Under the pieces are notes generated by a model, which saw only the letters and a list, made by a program, of their open reading frames with translations, was not told where the DNA came from and did not search any database. Shown here piece by piece: positions 10,543 to 23,015 of a DNA stretch of 64,000 bases. This DNA comes from Batrachochytrium dendrobatidis JAM81 (taxonomy: Eukaryota > Chytridiomycota > Chytridiomycetes > Rhizophydiales), in assembly GCF_000203795.2 (NCBI RefSeq), contig NW_006281103.1, forward strand, positions 877,658 through 941,657. The letters are read 5' to 3'. Both the position numbers and the translations under genes were made by a program. Positions within the stretch are counted from its first letter, which is position 1. Each line of letters starts with the position of its first letter.

Positions 10543-13500
10543 CTATCCAGCCATGTCAATCAAGATTTCTCCCACCCGTCGTTCAGCGGCATTCACTCCC
10601 TTTAAAAACCTTCTCATTTCTCCTTCAAACTCTACCACCACCTCACTGGCACCCCCCAATGCATATTCAATCCGTTGGCCATCATTTTCAGTGTCGCACA
10701 CTATCGCCTCCCATTTATCTTGATCTGCAGCAGATTGCTCCATTATCAGTAGCGATCGGTCTATAAGCTGGGTGCGTTGAGCTATTGTATCTTCAAGTGA
10801 TTGTATGTACTCGTCCAGCTCAGATATGGTTGATGAAAGAGTATCTAGCGATGTCAAGGCCTGAGCAACAGTGCCGCAATGTGTATTGAGTTCATTTATC
10901 AGATGATTCATTTCAGCAGGCATAGAGGACACATGATGATTCCGTTGTTGATACCAATGAGACGGAAGTACATTAACAAAATCGATGGGTTTTGAGAATC
11001 CACTAAAACTTGCTCTTCGATGCATTCCATTTACTAGCTGTGTATCCTTGTTCGTATCACGTAATGCATGTGTAATAAAAGTGGCTGATGAAAAGCCATG
11101 GTTAGTATACACTCCATATCGATGCATGCTTTGAATAGATGGTCTTGGACACGCTCCAGTCGATGTTGAAAGGGGCACAGATATCGATCGAGAGAAAAAA
11201 CGTTGTGTGTTGTATTGGGAAGCACTAGTATCTTTTTCAGCCATTAGTTCCATCATCCATCGAGGTTTATTACGACCCCTTTGTGCACTCTCAGACTCGA
11301 GGAAGCCCGCATTGTTCAATCCAGACCCGTCAGTATTTGCCGCACCAACATTCGCTTCATTCAATGTCAAGTCAAACGAATTGAATTTGCTCGTTGCTCC
11401 ACCAATACTCCTATCTCCATTTTTTTGAGGAGATCCAGGCTGAAGCGATGGCTTTGGCAAGTTGGAGTTTCCAACTGGACGCGCTGTACTTTCGTATGCG
11501 TTGCGTGTAGCAAGAGAAGTTGCATGTGCAACGTCACTCACTGTAGGTGGAGCTGAAGCGTATGGACTGCTATCATTTGAGATAGGTGCAGTTGTATCAT
11601 TGATATTTTGTGAGCTGGAGATAGATGTTGTAAGCCATGATGAATCCACGAGCTGCTTCTGACTAGGATGAATACTAGAGGCAGATGCAAGTGAAGCTTC
11701 GCGAGAAAATCTAGGTGAGAGTATGTTGGCATGTATACTGCCCTGTGAAAAATCCTGATCAATACTTTTTGCATCCGTTTGACCCAAAACAGGCGGTATA
11801 GATGATGGCGAATGCTGATGAGTTGGACCGGCCGATTTATCACTGCCTCCAACAGGTCCAGCAGCCAAAGAATTTGCTGTTTGTGACAACTTTACACTAT
11901 TATTCTGAGAAAGCATTGGAAAAAGAGGAAGTCCATTAGTTGTACTCCACCTGCGACCCATCTTCCACGACGAGCCTATATTTAAATGTGTATTGGAAGT
12001 ATCTTTGCTGGGATTAGGTGATTGTGACCCATCAACGACTTGATTGTTGCGACTGAATCCGCCATCGTTGCCATCAGCGCCAATTTTAATCTCATTCATG
12101 CTGGAGACTGACTTGTCCTCCATAACCAATTTAATATAGTCTACAAGAACGCGGTTGGTTTCTGTAGCAGCCACTGCAGCCAAATTATCTACAGTCAAGG
12201 TGTTTGCAGCAAGAGGACCAATGGGCTGTGAGGTAGAAGGTATACTGGTAGGAGTTCCAAGGGTAGGGTTAGATGGAGTAGCAGCTAGAGACGGGGGATC
12301 GAATGAAAGAGAATAATTTTTATGAACCTCGCCATCATCGCTCCTAGTATCCATTTGACCGCTCCGATCATCGCTGTCGTTATCGACTCCCCAAGCATGC
12401 AAACCTGTGAAATCATTGATTTTTGATCGCAGTGAATTCATCATAGCACCACCAATCTCGCTTACAACATCACCGGCAGTTTTTCTTCCAGTAGTGTTTG
12501 AGTCCATTTTTGTACGTGTGCGCTTATCCAACACCATTGTCACTTCGAGACCAACGGTACGCTGAAAATGTTTAACTTGTTTACGAAGAGAGTTTGGATC
12601 TGATAAATGCACACCTTTTGGTGGTGGATATCCAAGGGCAGTAAGACGTGATCTAGCGGCATTAAGCTTGGTAAGAACAACAGTATACATTGATGCTTGA
12701 GTCCATGGTTTTGGTGTGGATGTAGTAGAGAGTGGAGTGCTATTGGCGGTATTTGTAGATTCAAACTTGGTGATGTTGGAAAAGGGACCAAATTCGAAAT
12801 AGAAATACTCCATCGCGGCAAGTGTGACTTCATAAATAATAGTCAGATCTGGGGACATGAAGGAGTGGTCTGATGGTAGCTGAAGTGCGTCAAAAAAATG
12901 CAAACCATGATGAATCATGCGAGTAAGAATTGGGATTAAGTTTTCAGCAGCACAACAAGTAGGAGGAACACCCAACTGGCTATGTATATTTTTTCTAGTC
13001 AAAGGATCTAAAGGAGCACAATCGATCTTGTCGGTTGAATGCAGCAAACCCAATATTGACAAGTTGGTCTTGAGAATGATTTGGGCTAGAGCAGTGTCGT
13101 AGTTTTCACCAGAAGGAATAGGAATGGCAGATCTGATATCAAACAGTTGGGATTAGTCAAGCGACAGCATTCATGCAGAGAAGCCGAATTTCAAAAGACT
13201 CAACTCGATGGGCATTCCAGTCATGATGATTCCTAGGTTTGTATGCATTGGTACGAGACCGTCCTCTTCAAACTCACCAAACAGTCTCTGAACAGCCAAA
13301 GAAAGACCCTCTGCCACAAACCTCGTAGGATCATCAGAGTTACCATTGGGAGTTGCAGCAACTGGGTTATTTCCAATTGATATAATAGCAACAGAGATGG
13401 AGTCAGATGCAAGGTTGGTAGCAACAACAAAGGACTTTGTGAGTTTGGAACAGTCCATCAGCCAGGCAGGCATGACATGAATTTGGAAGTTGTGCAGCAG

Positions 13501-13620
13501 AGAGTCTGACGACACCAAAGCCAACTGCAGCGATGGCTGGACTGTATTGCTGGTTGCAGATGGCTGCAGTGCCAACCATTGCAGCACATGTCGTTCGTGA
13601 GACACCAACTGTCGTCTCAT
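10543..13620 (-). CDS. Stb2/Stb6-like (Sin3-binding family) large protein, 2 exons
   Basis: Exon 1 13620-13205 and exon 2 13132-10543, giving about 1000 residues. The N-terminal block ending IIMTGMPIE, then SAIPIPSG, followed by LKTNLSILGLLHS, resembles fungal Stb6-like proteins, whose yeast members bind the Sin3 corepressor. A following segment (TALGYPPPKGVHL to TVGLEVTMVLDKRTRTKM) resembles a peptidoglycan-binding-like helical fold. The middle is a long Ser/Thr/Asn-rich disordered region, and the last about 120 residues are predicted coiled coil (LNTHCGTVAQALTSLDTLSS onward). The family call rests on remembered pattern, so the exact assignment is moderate. The ATG lies only 27 bp downstream of the NAT9 stop codon on the same strand, which is unusual; an unseen upstream exon is possible. 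Confidence 0.6.
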
Positions 13621-13647
13621 CCACCCGTCTTACAAAACTTGGAAAGC

Positions 13648-14605
13648 TTACAACCCTTCATTGAAGTCTGGTTTCCCTTGCATGTCTGGGATCAATCCAT
13701 GACACTTCCATACAAGTGTTTCTTCTTGAAACACTTGTGATACACTGTCTGACTGGTATCCCAGCGATCGGAACATGGCTCGACTTGCTTGGTTCTCCAA
13801 CGAGATCTTGGCTGTAAACTGCTTCAATCCCAACTGTTCTTGGCCTATTTCATACTAGACTTAGTCTTGAAATCCCTTACAATCCACTGTCTCATCCAAT
13901 CCATTACCGTATCTCATCATCATATGCGTCGCACACTTGCCAAACCCTTTTCTCCTGGCACTTGGCTCTATTCACATTCCCATCTTGTTAGTATCACCAC
14001 ATACATCGCATGTCCTATCATTAGCTTACCTGCAATCATAACCTCAATTTCTGCATTCTGAGCATTGTCTAGATCGTTCAGATACAGATTCACATCACCA
14101 ATCATCCCTGCTATCTCACACAAAGGTCCGTGTCGATTGTCTGCCATATCCTGCGATAATACAATAAACGTGCACTCTAAACAGTGTATGGATCAGTCCT
14201 ATAATCTCTGATTCATGGTGTGTATCGTTTCAAACTAGAAACTGCAATCTTGACAACTATATACTTGATTCATCTGTGCGCCAAGACTCGCACATCTCAT
14301 ACTCTTCCTCAAGCGTAAGAGGCTCTGATGCCGTCATTTCTAAACACCATGTTAACAGATTAGACACTTGGATGCTTGCTTCATGTATATATCTACCAAT
14401 GCGTACTTTGAAGAAACTCGTCTTTCATCCACTCATGATATGTTGGAACATGCTCGGTCCTGTATGGCACTAGCACCAAGTTTAGAGCTAATTAAAGATC
14501 AGGTTCATACTCAACAAAGTTAGCCAGCATTCCTGGGCTAGTGTCATCCTTCTCCTGATCCAACTCACTGTCACTCATAATGGTGGTGTTTTCATTAATG
14601 CGCAT
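13648..14605 (-). CDS. NAT9: N-acetyltransferase 9 (NAT9) family GNAT protein, 6 exons
   Basis: Exons 14605-14575, 14487-14407, 14339-14265, 14176-14030, 13967-13908 and 13844-13648 give 196 residues. The start MRINENTTIM, the block LVPYRTEHVPTYHEWMKD, then MTASEPLTLEEEYEMCESWR are the NAT9 signature. The GNAT acetyl-CoA loop follows as SARRKGFGKCA, and the C-terminal strand TAKISLENQASRAMFRSLGY matches the family. NAT9 is linked to microtubule stability in animals. The short first exon of ten codons is supported by perfect frame and the invariant MRINENT start. It is followed after 27 bp by the Stb6-like gene on the same strand. Confidence 0.93.
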
Positions 14606-14907
14606 ATTGTTCGAGTCTGCTGATAGCCACAACAAAATAATGGGTAAAAGGACAAAATCATCACTTGCAGTTCATCTACCAAATTAAAGTCTATCCAACT
14701 ACTCGTCTGCATTCAGTTCCAAGCAATTGCACTCCCACCCACACAATAACTAAAAAGCTAATCCATTGCTTTGCTTAAATATATATAATTGGTGACAGAT
14801 ATAAAAGAAAATGGGAGAAACAAAGAAATTCGGAATCAAATAGTAGAGAAGGCATAGACAGGATTAGTGGTTAAGGTGTATAGGGCCAAAAAATATCACC
14901 AACATAC

Positions 14908-16018
14908 TCAGCAGCTGCAGTACGATTGTGCATCAGCAGATGTACCAGCAGCCAAAGTCACATTGCCTGTTCGTGAACCAGACTGGTTTCGTTGCCAAAG
15001 TGACGGCGTATCAATAATCTATCAATAATCGCCACATGTAAATAAGATGAATCCAGAATTCAAACATCGCAACTCCAAACATACAGCAACTTACTCGACG
15101 AACAACCTCAACAAATGCATCTCTGACTCCCATAGTAGTTTTAGCACTCGTTTCAATGAATAGAGTTCCCATCTTCTTGGCAAATGCCTCGCCTTCTTTA
15201 CGAGGAACTTCGCGGCCACCTGAAACATCTTTATCACTCTTGTTTCCTACAATGATCTTGACAACAGAGTTATTGCTCGAAGTGTACGTGTCAAGCTCAT
15301 TAAACCACGTTTGGAGATGATCAAACGATCCTCTGTTTGACACGTCATATACTAAACAGCAAGTTATAGGTGAGTGGATAAAGTAGAAAAGGATCCAGTT
15401 AAATGAGACCGTCGTCATACCTAAAATAACTCCTTGGGCACCACGATAGTAGCTCGATGTTAATGTTCGAAATCGCTCCTGTCCAGCAGTATCCTACCCA
15501 ATCACAGAGCACGACAAAATGAGATCCGCTGCTTCAGATATTAAAACCATTTGTTGAATCCATGGCATACAACTTACCCAGATGGTAAGCTTATATTTTT
15601 TGGAATCAATATCGATTACTTTGACTTTAAAATCTACACCTACATATACATTACAGTTGCAATAGATTTAGATATGAGATAAAATCTTGCCACTCAGCGA
15701 CTATTCAAAAAGAATAGCAGGGGTCTATGCAAAGTGATGCGGATAGCCATCAAGGGTCTGCGCTACAGCACAAATATCCATAAAATCAATGGCCAAAACA
15801 ATAGGTATGAAATCAATCGTAAATAAGCATGGTTTACCAATAGTAGCCGACACCTCATCAGGCTGTAGCCAAAGGTCGTCTGTAAATTGTAACAAAAGTG
15901 AGGATTTTCCAGTGCCAGAGTCACCAATAAGCAGTAATTTAAAGGTAGAAACAATGTCTCTGTCAGAAACAGTGGTTCCAGCACCAGCAGTATGACTGTG
16001 TCCTTTCTGATTGCTCAT
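14908..16018 (-). CDS. RAB18: Rab18-like small GTPase, 5 exons
   Basis: Exons 16018-15838, 15639-15578, 15493-15421, 15351-15095 and 15018-14908 give 227 residues. All G motifs are present: GDSGTGKS (G1), the switch I region DEVSATIGVDF (formed across the exon 1/2 junction), DTAGQERFRTL (G3), GNKSDKD (G4) and ETSAK (G5). The C-terminus ends CSC, a double-Cys Rab geranylgeranylation site. The switch I sequence and overall match are closest to Rab18, which acts at ER and lipid-droplet membranes; Rab1/Rab8-type relatives cannot be fully excluded. An N-terminal extension of about 25 residues precedes the G domain. A CACGTG element lies 75 bp upstream of the ATG. Confidence 0.88.
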
Positions 16019-16092
16019 TGGTATAGAAATAACTGCAGCTATGAGTATGCATTTGTCAAGGCTGGAGACTAAATACAAGCCAATAGCACTGT

Positions 16093-16098
16093 CACGTG
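16093..16098. promoter_or_regulatory. CACGTG E-box upstream of the Rab18-like gene
   Basis: A palindromic CACGTG in the context TCACGTGT, 75 bp upstream of the Rab18-like ATG. This is the core site for bHLH factors of the Cbf1/Pho4 type in fungi. Function is inferred from position only. Confidence 0.35.
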
Positions 16099-16263
16099 TA
16101 TCTCAGATACAAAATTAAATCACGTTGTTCTATGCATGTGATCAAACCCTGACTGCCAAAGTCGAGCTAAATATTGGCAGTAAAGCAATTCACGATGCTT
16201 TCAACTCATGTTTCTCTAAACCGCCCATTCATTTTAAAAATCCTATCCAGTTGCCAAACTTTG

Positions 16264-18681
16264 TTAGTCATGGGTTTTAAAGTGTCCAGGACTAGGAATA
16301 TCAACCCATTTTTTCGGATCCTTTCGACGTCCATATCCACGAACGCTAATTGGATGAGCCTCGGTGTTAAATACATATTTGCTCAAATCAATCGTGCTAT
16401 CGTCTGAAAACAGCAAGTATAGATATTTGAGTGTCTCTGCCAAGAAAAAAGACTGTTGGCGATTGTGTGGTTTCCCTTGATCGTCTAGGCCGTGATATCC
16501 CACATCATCTTTACAATTGGATTCCAATGCCTAATCAGTGGTATTTAAAAATATCCTATTAATTACAGTTTCAACTGCACACCGTGTTAAATACAGTACA
16601 CGACAATTATAGATTTACCTGGACAATGCTCCATCCCCATTCTCGGTAAATAGGATTATGAGTGTATCTCCACATGTAAAAAATGGACTCGACAGTCTCG
16701 GGCCTACCAAAAATAGATGTTGGCATCAAATCATTCAAGATCATTAAGCATACTCAATACTACCTTAGAATGTAACTGCGAGTATGAGCTATCAAATTTC
16801 CATCAGCATCTACTCTTGTCCATTCACCCCCAAGTTTAGATTCCGAAATTTGATACGAGTCATAGCATGTTTGCGTAAGCTGAGAGGCAATCTTGAAATA
16901 ACGATCTGCGTCCTCATTGGCGAGTGTGACTGCGCCTGTAGAAAACATCCCGCCTGCAAAGCAACTCTATCGCAGATTGGTACAGTCCCATACAGTAGCA
17001 TGCCAACAATCATTATTAGTTTTGTGCACATGTATCAGACTATTTGAATATAGCCACTACATGATCATAAAAATAGCATATGAAACAAGCACACACCAAG
17101 TGATGGAATTTATCTGATGTGACGCCATATCTCTTGTCAGTTAAATAAGCTCCTCCAGTTGGTGTCTTGATCAATAAATGCTCCTCAATAGCCTAATCCC
17201 AATAAAACGATGAGTTGAATATTAATATCCAATGCACACATACAATGAGCCTTGGCGATTCTTACCGATGCTGCATCATCGTACAACTTTCTATAGCGAA
17301 CATCACCAGTAGATAGCCACAACTTGAGCAGATATTCATAGTATGAGTCTGTCTCCAAGGCGACAGCATACCACTGAGATGTTTCTGTCAAAGAATATGT
17401 GCTAATCTCCATAGGTGCAAACCCCTTGATACTGGTCTGGATTGATGAGATTTGCTCAAGCGCATACAAAGCCTATAGTAATTCACAAGTCAATATTCAG
17501 CATCCAAACTGTGTTTATAAACAGAAATGAAAAATTTGAACAATAAAGTATAGGCAACTTACATTATTGGCATACTTTGGATTTCCAGTAATGTCCGATA
17601 AATATTGATATTCTAGCTGATTGGTACCCACCATTGCCAATGAAAGATATCCGGGTTTGGCCTTTCTTCTATATTTCAAATGCAGCCAAGTGATTAGCAA
17701 ACGTATCCAATCTCATACCAAAGCATGGATAACAAACTCACTCTTTCAGATTAGCAATGTTTTCTGGGATTCCAGTTTTTGTCTGAAATACGCATTCCAA
17801 ACGATCAGCCAAGTCCACTGCAAGTGCTAGTATCCGCTCATCTCCATCCAAATCATATGCAGACAACAACCCACCCAATGCACGAATCACGGTCTCGAAC
17901 ACATTTACATCCGTGTCGACTTTGTCGTAATCTAAATTCTCAATCACAAGAGCCTTGGCCTGATTAAATTCTTTCATCATTCCTGCAATAAAGAGAGTCG
18001 ACATGGAGTCAATTGGAGTGAAAAGCATGGATCCTGGCTCAGTCCAGCTGTGTCCAGTCTTTGTCAAGGGATCAAGTTCATCTGTTCCACGAGCATATTT
18101 CATATATCCAGACCATGCATGGCGAATCATCTGTATAAAGTAAATTGCGTCAACATATAGTCATCAGCATGTATGCAAATTTGACTCTATACAGTAAGCA
18201 GGGCTCAGGTTTACATCCAGATAGTGCGTGACAACCAAACGTAGATACTCACTTCACGAACATACATTTGCTTGACAAAATCTGCACTACCATCTTTGGG
18301 TGGAAGACCAGTACTCGGACTTGGTAGCTGATATCTGGTAATATTAGCAGTGACTATTAATCCATACAAATTAAGATTAGGAATAGAAAATCAAACAGTT
18401 TCATGCCTCCAACATGGTGTTTGAAAAGTAAGCACATTTGACATACAGATAGATGATTGCCAATTTTGAGCATCATGATCAGGGAAAATGTTTCCTTGAA
18501 TAAATTCAGCATCACCCTCCATATCTATGTTGTCCCCAATAGGATATCCGACCAAGAATGGTTTGGTGGTGCTAGTGCGTCGATTGAAGTAAAAAGAGAG
18601 ATGATATAGTCCATAGGCTCCAATTAAAAACAGTATCAGAAGTCGTAATCTTCTAGAAGCTTGTCGTCCAAATCCGAGCAT
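16264..18681 (-). CDS. Class I alpha-1,2-mannosidase (GH47), multi-exon, ER/Golgi type II membrane protein
   Basis: GH47 enzymes trim mannose from N-glycans in the ER/Golgi. The N-terminus (from the ATG at 18681) has a short basic cytosolic tail followed by an anchor, [20 protein letters not shown], as expected for a type II protein. Conserved blocks on successive exons are [69 protein letters not shown], and the terminal EAxP block VFNTEAHP, which coordinates calcium in the family. I count at least ten exons, separated by introns of about 60-120 bp; only the outer limits are firm, and the junction after exon 1 (near 18420) is uncertain. The long C-terminal stretch after the EAHP block is a short Lys/Gly-rich tail. 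Confidence 0.88.
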
Positions 18682-18936
18682 TTTGTAAGGAACTCAAAGT
18701 CGAATGCAAAGCGCTATAGTTTGTATATCAACCAGTTGATGCTTCGACAGCCACTTTTCAATTTCTGGGGAAACTATAGATCACTCAAGATGGTCTTTTA
18801 GTGCTTATCAAGTATTCACATGACTGGCATTCCGTGAATCTTGGGCAATGCGCTCAGACATGTAATAGATGCATGATTACGTTGTGAAGCTATGCTCTGA
18901 TAGCAAAGTCAAACTGCAATCAGTCATGCTTGATTT
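18682..18936. other. Intergenic region, 5' flank of the GH47 gene
   Basis: No coding potential recognised. It ends where the dispersed repeat copy beginning near 18937 starts. Confidence 0.35.
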
Positions 18937-19240
18937 CCAGTCGTATTCACATGAGTAATAACATTATCTTGCATCGACTATTTTAGAATAGATCATGATT
19001 GAATAGTCGTTACATTTTTCTATTAGAAATTGATTATTTGTTGGATAAACATCGTGTCGGGTATCGCATGCTGTACAAACCCTATTTTATTAAACTCTAG
19101 CAGAGTTTAAGAATGGACGGTATGAGTTCTGTGACACTGTTAAAGGATTGACAAATTGTGACGAATGAAAATGAGTAGCAAAACTACTCATTTTACAACA
19201 CATTCAGTAAGATTGACACCTTCAATAGTCTTGCATGAAT
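18937..19240 (+). repeat. Dispersed about 305-bp repeat family 1, copy 1 (MITE-like)
   Basis: This stretch is repeated in inverted orientation at 51205-51510, at roughly 93-95 percent identity by eye over the full length. The left end reads CCAGTCGTATTCACAT; the right end is a decayed form of the GTGAATAC seen in the other copy. It contains no open frame. Internally it has a perfect 11-bp inverted repeat, AAAATGAGTAG and its complement around a 5-nt loop (about 19170-19196). Size, AT-richness, lack of coding capacity and short inverted ends suggest a non-autonomous DNA element; the superfamily is not known. Confidence 0.8.
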
Positions 19241-19321
19241 CAACAATTGTAAAAATCAGCTTGAATTTGCATAGATTTGAGTCGCTATTTGACAAGATTG
19301 AATTTTGTCCAATAAAAAGTC

Positions 19322-20174
19322 ATGTCAGGCGCATCTCCTATTAGTGGACCCAACAGTCCAGTCAAGCCTGTTATTGCACCTACAGATGCTTTAGATTCTA
19401 CTGTTCAAGAACCAACCATAGCAAAAAAGGAAAAGGCAGTTGGCACTACATTTCCCCAAGCTCGAGTCAAGTCGATCATGAAACTGGACAAGGATGTCCA
19501 ATCTACCACTGCTGAAGCGGTGTTTGCAGTGGCCGTTGCGACGGTAAGTACTGTCAAGTTCATATATCTTGATGTACCGATTTACATTGACTGATTTATA
19601 CAAATGATTCGAATAGGAATTGTTTTTGGAATTGCTCACCAGCGAGGCCTTTGACTATGCTAAAAGAGATCATCGACGGTCATTGAATTATTCAGATGTT
19701 GGTGAGTAATCTACTTGAAATCGGTTTGAATCGGATGCATCCTATTTATATTATGGATATCTATTTCAAATGTAGTAAACTAGCTACCAACTCGACATGA
19801 TGTTATTCATCTTAATCATAAACTGTTTGATATTCTAGCATTGGCTGTGAATGATGTGCAGGAATTCGAGTTTTTAACCGGTGAGTTGTACAGTTGAATG
19901 GTTTTACAAGTCTAGAGTAGATCTAATCAACCAACACTACATCAATATAGAGATTGTGCCACATATGATTACGGTCAAGGAAGCAATGCATAGACGGAGA
20001 ACACTAGAAGCAATGCGGCCCATAGGTGGAAGTGGTAGCACAGCAACGCCTATTGATACAGATCAGAGCAGTAAAATCAAGAGCGATATGTCACAAGAAA
20101 ACGATGCAGATAGCACAAGTCTTGCAGAAGAAGACGAGAAAAGAGATGAAGAAGAGACTGGAAACCTTAAATGA
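19322..20174 (+). CDS. Histone-fold protein of the CHRAC1/Dpb3/NF-YC type, 4 exons
   Basis: Exons 19322-19543, 19617-19701, 19839-19880 and 19951-20174 give 190 residues. The core begins FPQARVKSIMKLDKDVQ and continues with STTAEAVFAVAVATELFLELL, then RRSLNYSDVALAVNDVQEFEFL, the histone-fold helices shared by CHRAC1, POLE4/Dpb3 and NF-YC. Such subunits pair with a second histone-fold protein in chromatin remodelling complexes (CHRAC/ISW2) or DNA polymerase epsilon. The C-terminus is strongly acidic (AEEDEKRDEEE), which is common in CHRAC1 and Dpb3 proteins. Which complex it joins cannot be settled here. Confidence 0.85.
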
Positions 20175-20384
20175 ATAAAGCGTTGAATATAAATGCATTC
20201 TAAATAGGCGGGAATAAGACTCGATGGTTGCATCTGATCAAGATGAGCGTATCTTGACTTTACAGCTGTATTCACGTAGAATGGATCACTAAATAAGGGT
20301 GTCAATCATAATAAGTAGTCAATCCCTACCAAACTTATCAAACAACATTGTGTCTTGAACTGTTTAGTTGACTGGGGGTTTCCT
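20175..20384. other. Intergenic spacer with a GTATTCACG motif
   Basis: No gene seen. A GTATTCACG at about 20272 matches the end sequence of repeat family 1 and lies just upstream of a family 2 copy. Confidence 0.3.
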
Positions 20385-20620
20385 GGTAATTAGCATGAAA
20401 ACAACAGCTTCATTCTCGAGATGTGCAATCATTGTTAAACTAGAACGCAAACATGAGATTAGAATACAATATATATGAGTCTGATTAACAACATTGAAAT
20501 AATCGAGTCAATGTTTGGATTGTGATGGATGAATCTGGTGATCGTACAATCTATGACTGTTCTATAAGAGAAAAAGAAGCAGGCTTAATATTATAGTTTG
20601 TGGCTATTGAAACACAAATG
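20385..20620 (+). repeat. Dispersed repeat family 2, copy A
   Basis: Non-coding stretch similar to 59945-60180, and more distantly to 57600-57760. Shared landmarks in order are GCATG(A/G)AAACAAC, CTAGAAC(A/G)CAAAC, GATC(A/G)TACAAT and ATAAGAGAAAAA, then a TATAGTTTG block. Identity is moderate, so the copies are old. Confidence 0.6.
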
Positions 20621-21033
20621 CTTGATTTTACATGAATAGGGTTGTAAAAATCTCGAGTATTGCACATGAATCGATTTGATATCTAAAAAAACCTGTTTAA
20701 AAACTAGAATTAATGCCAATTCCATATTTATAATAAAAATGCACTGGCTTATACATTTTTGGTATTTTGCACTGATACAATCTACCTTGTATACTATTAC
20801 TTTTGATGGCGTGGTTTTAATAGCAGATGATGATTGCACGATTTAAATAATAGCCATAGATCAAAGTCAATGATTAGTGCACGGTTCATCAATATCCACC
20901 CGTAATTTGTAAATATACACTTTTTGAATCATATTCATGTAAAAGCATTTAATCCATCTATTTTGGCAAGTTTCCATTGTTTTTCAGTACAATGTGCTAG
21001 ACAGTCGTGTTGATTCGAAAGATCTCAACAGAA
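20621..21033. other. Intergenic AT-rich region, no gene seen
   Basis: AT-rich DNA between the family 2 repeat and the 3' end of the METTL25-like gene. A short minus-strand open frame (20591-20839) has no recognisable features. Confidence 0.35.
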
Positions 21034-22802
21034 TCATGTTTTAATGGCAATAATCGCCATGTTTCGAGGAGAGTCCTCCAATTTAAAGATTGGAACCATA
21101 CGCACGACCAATTCAGGTATATCTGCCTCAACCAGCAACATAAATCTATCCAATAGAATGAAACTTTCAACAGCCTCAGCCATCATAGCCCGTAGTGTCC
21201 ACAATGCAGCCACTTCATGCTTCCTATATGCAAGTGATTTCCCAAATGTAGCCAAAAATTCTGGAGTGCGTTTTTCCAATGGACAATCGCATATACCTTG
21301 ATTGTACAAGCAATTCAAAGCAATAGTAGCATATGCGGCAAACTGTGTTCCTAGTACTTCATCAGACTCGTCGTATCTGTCATCACCTTGAGCATTCTGT
21401 GAATCAAATTTTCCTTTACGACCTAGCCTTCCAACTTTGATATTGTGAGTGTTTTCACGGCTTACCAATCCCAATTCGTCTACAATAAGTTGCTGAAGTA
21501 CTGCACGCATCCAATGTTTTTTAAAATTTGTATTGGATCCATCAGGATCCATTTCCCATCTACATGTGGCCTGACACGCTGTCATACGAGCAGAGAATCC
21601 AAGCTGAAGATGAGTAGATCTAATATGTTTACTGAGAGGAAATCCCGTGCAATTCAATGGCACATTATCAGACGTATACGTTTCAGTAATGTGATTATAG
21701 CAGCATCCAACATTACACAACACCTTGGCAGTGCCATTTATAAACTGACGAAGAGTAGATGGAGCCAAATCACCACAAGTATGAAGTCCAATCAGCATCC
21801 ACGTTGCATCGGTTTCTCGATCAATGGTTTCGACTGGTGGTGCCAAGCGTTCATGGTGGAGTGTAGTGTTTGCTACTACAAGACTATTCAATACTGTTTG
21901 AAAAGTCTCGGTTGGTTCCACTCGGCGATTAACGTGAAATAATTGTCCAAAAGCTTTGGGTAATTCCCGACTGTTTTGGTCTACTGAATCTCTATGGATA
22001 GCCTTATTGACACCGACACGTTTAGCAGTCCTGCCTGCCTTGAATTTTGCTCCACAAGTCTGTACCATGTCGTCATCTACACCAATTACCGTATGGCCAT
22101 ACCCGTATACCAGTGCAGCATCGAGATATCCTTGTCCTGCTCCTATATCAAGGATTCGTGTAATAGTGTTGGATTCGGCGAGGTTGTTGATAAGAGCAGA
22201 TAATGCTTGAACCTCGATGAGTTTTTTTGGATTCATACCATAAGTTAATCGTTTGTCCAGTTTCGGTGCTATATCATTGAATACAGAGGATTGATTGAAA
22301 TTTAAATGTGTAGATTGGAGTCAATGTTATTTTGTGAATGGCTCTCAAGGCATACCTTTTGACAATGTTTCTACAACCCATTCGTCATCTGGATTTCTTG
22401 GCAATGCCACTTTTTTTGATCGCTCAACAAACTCTTTCAAGGTGTTGGGCCATGGAGCGAGTTGTTGATTCCTATTAGGAAGTATTCGTCTCGAAGCCAG
22501 TGCAAGTAAATCCATTCTAGAGCAGATGGATGGGTCAGCTAATGCATGCCAGCCTTCTGGAAACTGTGTTGTCCAGACATTGTCGACAAATATATCCACT
22601 ACATGGCACTAATGACAGAAATGCAATGTTAATGCTGATTGAATCTGCAGCTCAACCAATGGAGAGTTGAAATGAAACAACACACATTGAGTATCCAAGA
22701 GTAATCGTTGATGAATGCACAGAGGGATTGAGTGTATTCGTTAACATTGCTATAGTTTTTGGGTAGTTTAAGAGTGTGTCTTGACATGTCTGGTAAATCC
22801 AT
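21034..22802 (-). CDS. METTL25/RRNAD1-like methyltransferase, 3 exons
   Basis: Exons 22802-22686, 22608-22356 and 22268-21034 give 534 residues. The class I methyltransferase core begins with MNPKKLIEVQALSALI, then SAM motif I ILDIGAGQGYLDAALVYGYG and VIGVDDD. The family-specific blocks LIGLHTCGDLAPSTLR and CNVGCCYNHITE identify METTL25/RRNAD1-type proteins; animal METTL25B modifies a ribosomal protein residue. The N-terminal region (DWI-like ILNCHVVDIFVDNVW, then PEGW) also matches the family start. No targeting signal is seen. Confidence 0.85.
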
Positions 22803-23015
22803 AATGTAATAGTTGACGACAATCAAGTATAACACATCAAGGTCAAAATTAATGAATATTATAATTCGCCAATCTACAAGTCATGATCGTCCATACATTA
22901 AAGAATAGCACTGAATAGATAAACAAGAATGATATTGTATTCTGGTTTATTTCACCATTATAGCTAAAAACAGGCCAGAAAAATGCGCATATAAAATTAA
23001 GAATGAACATTGAGT

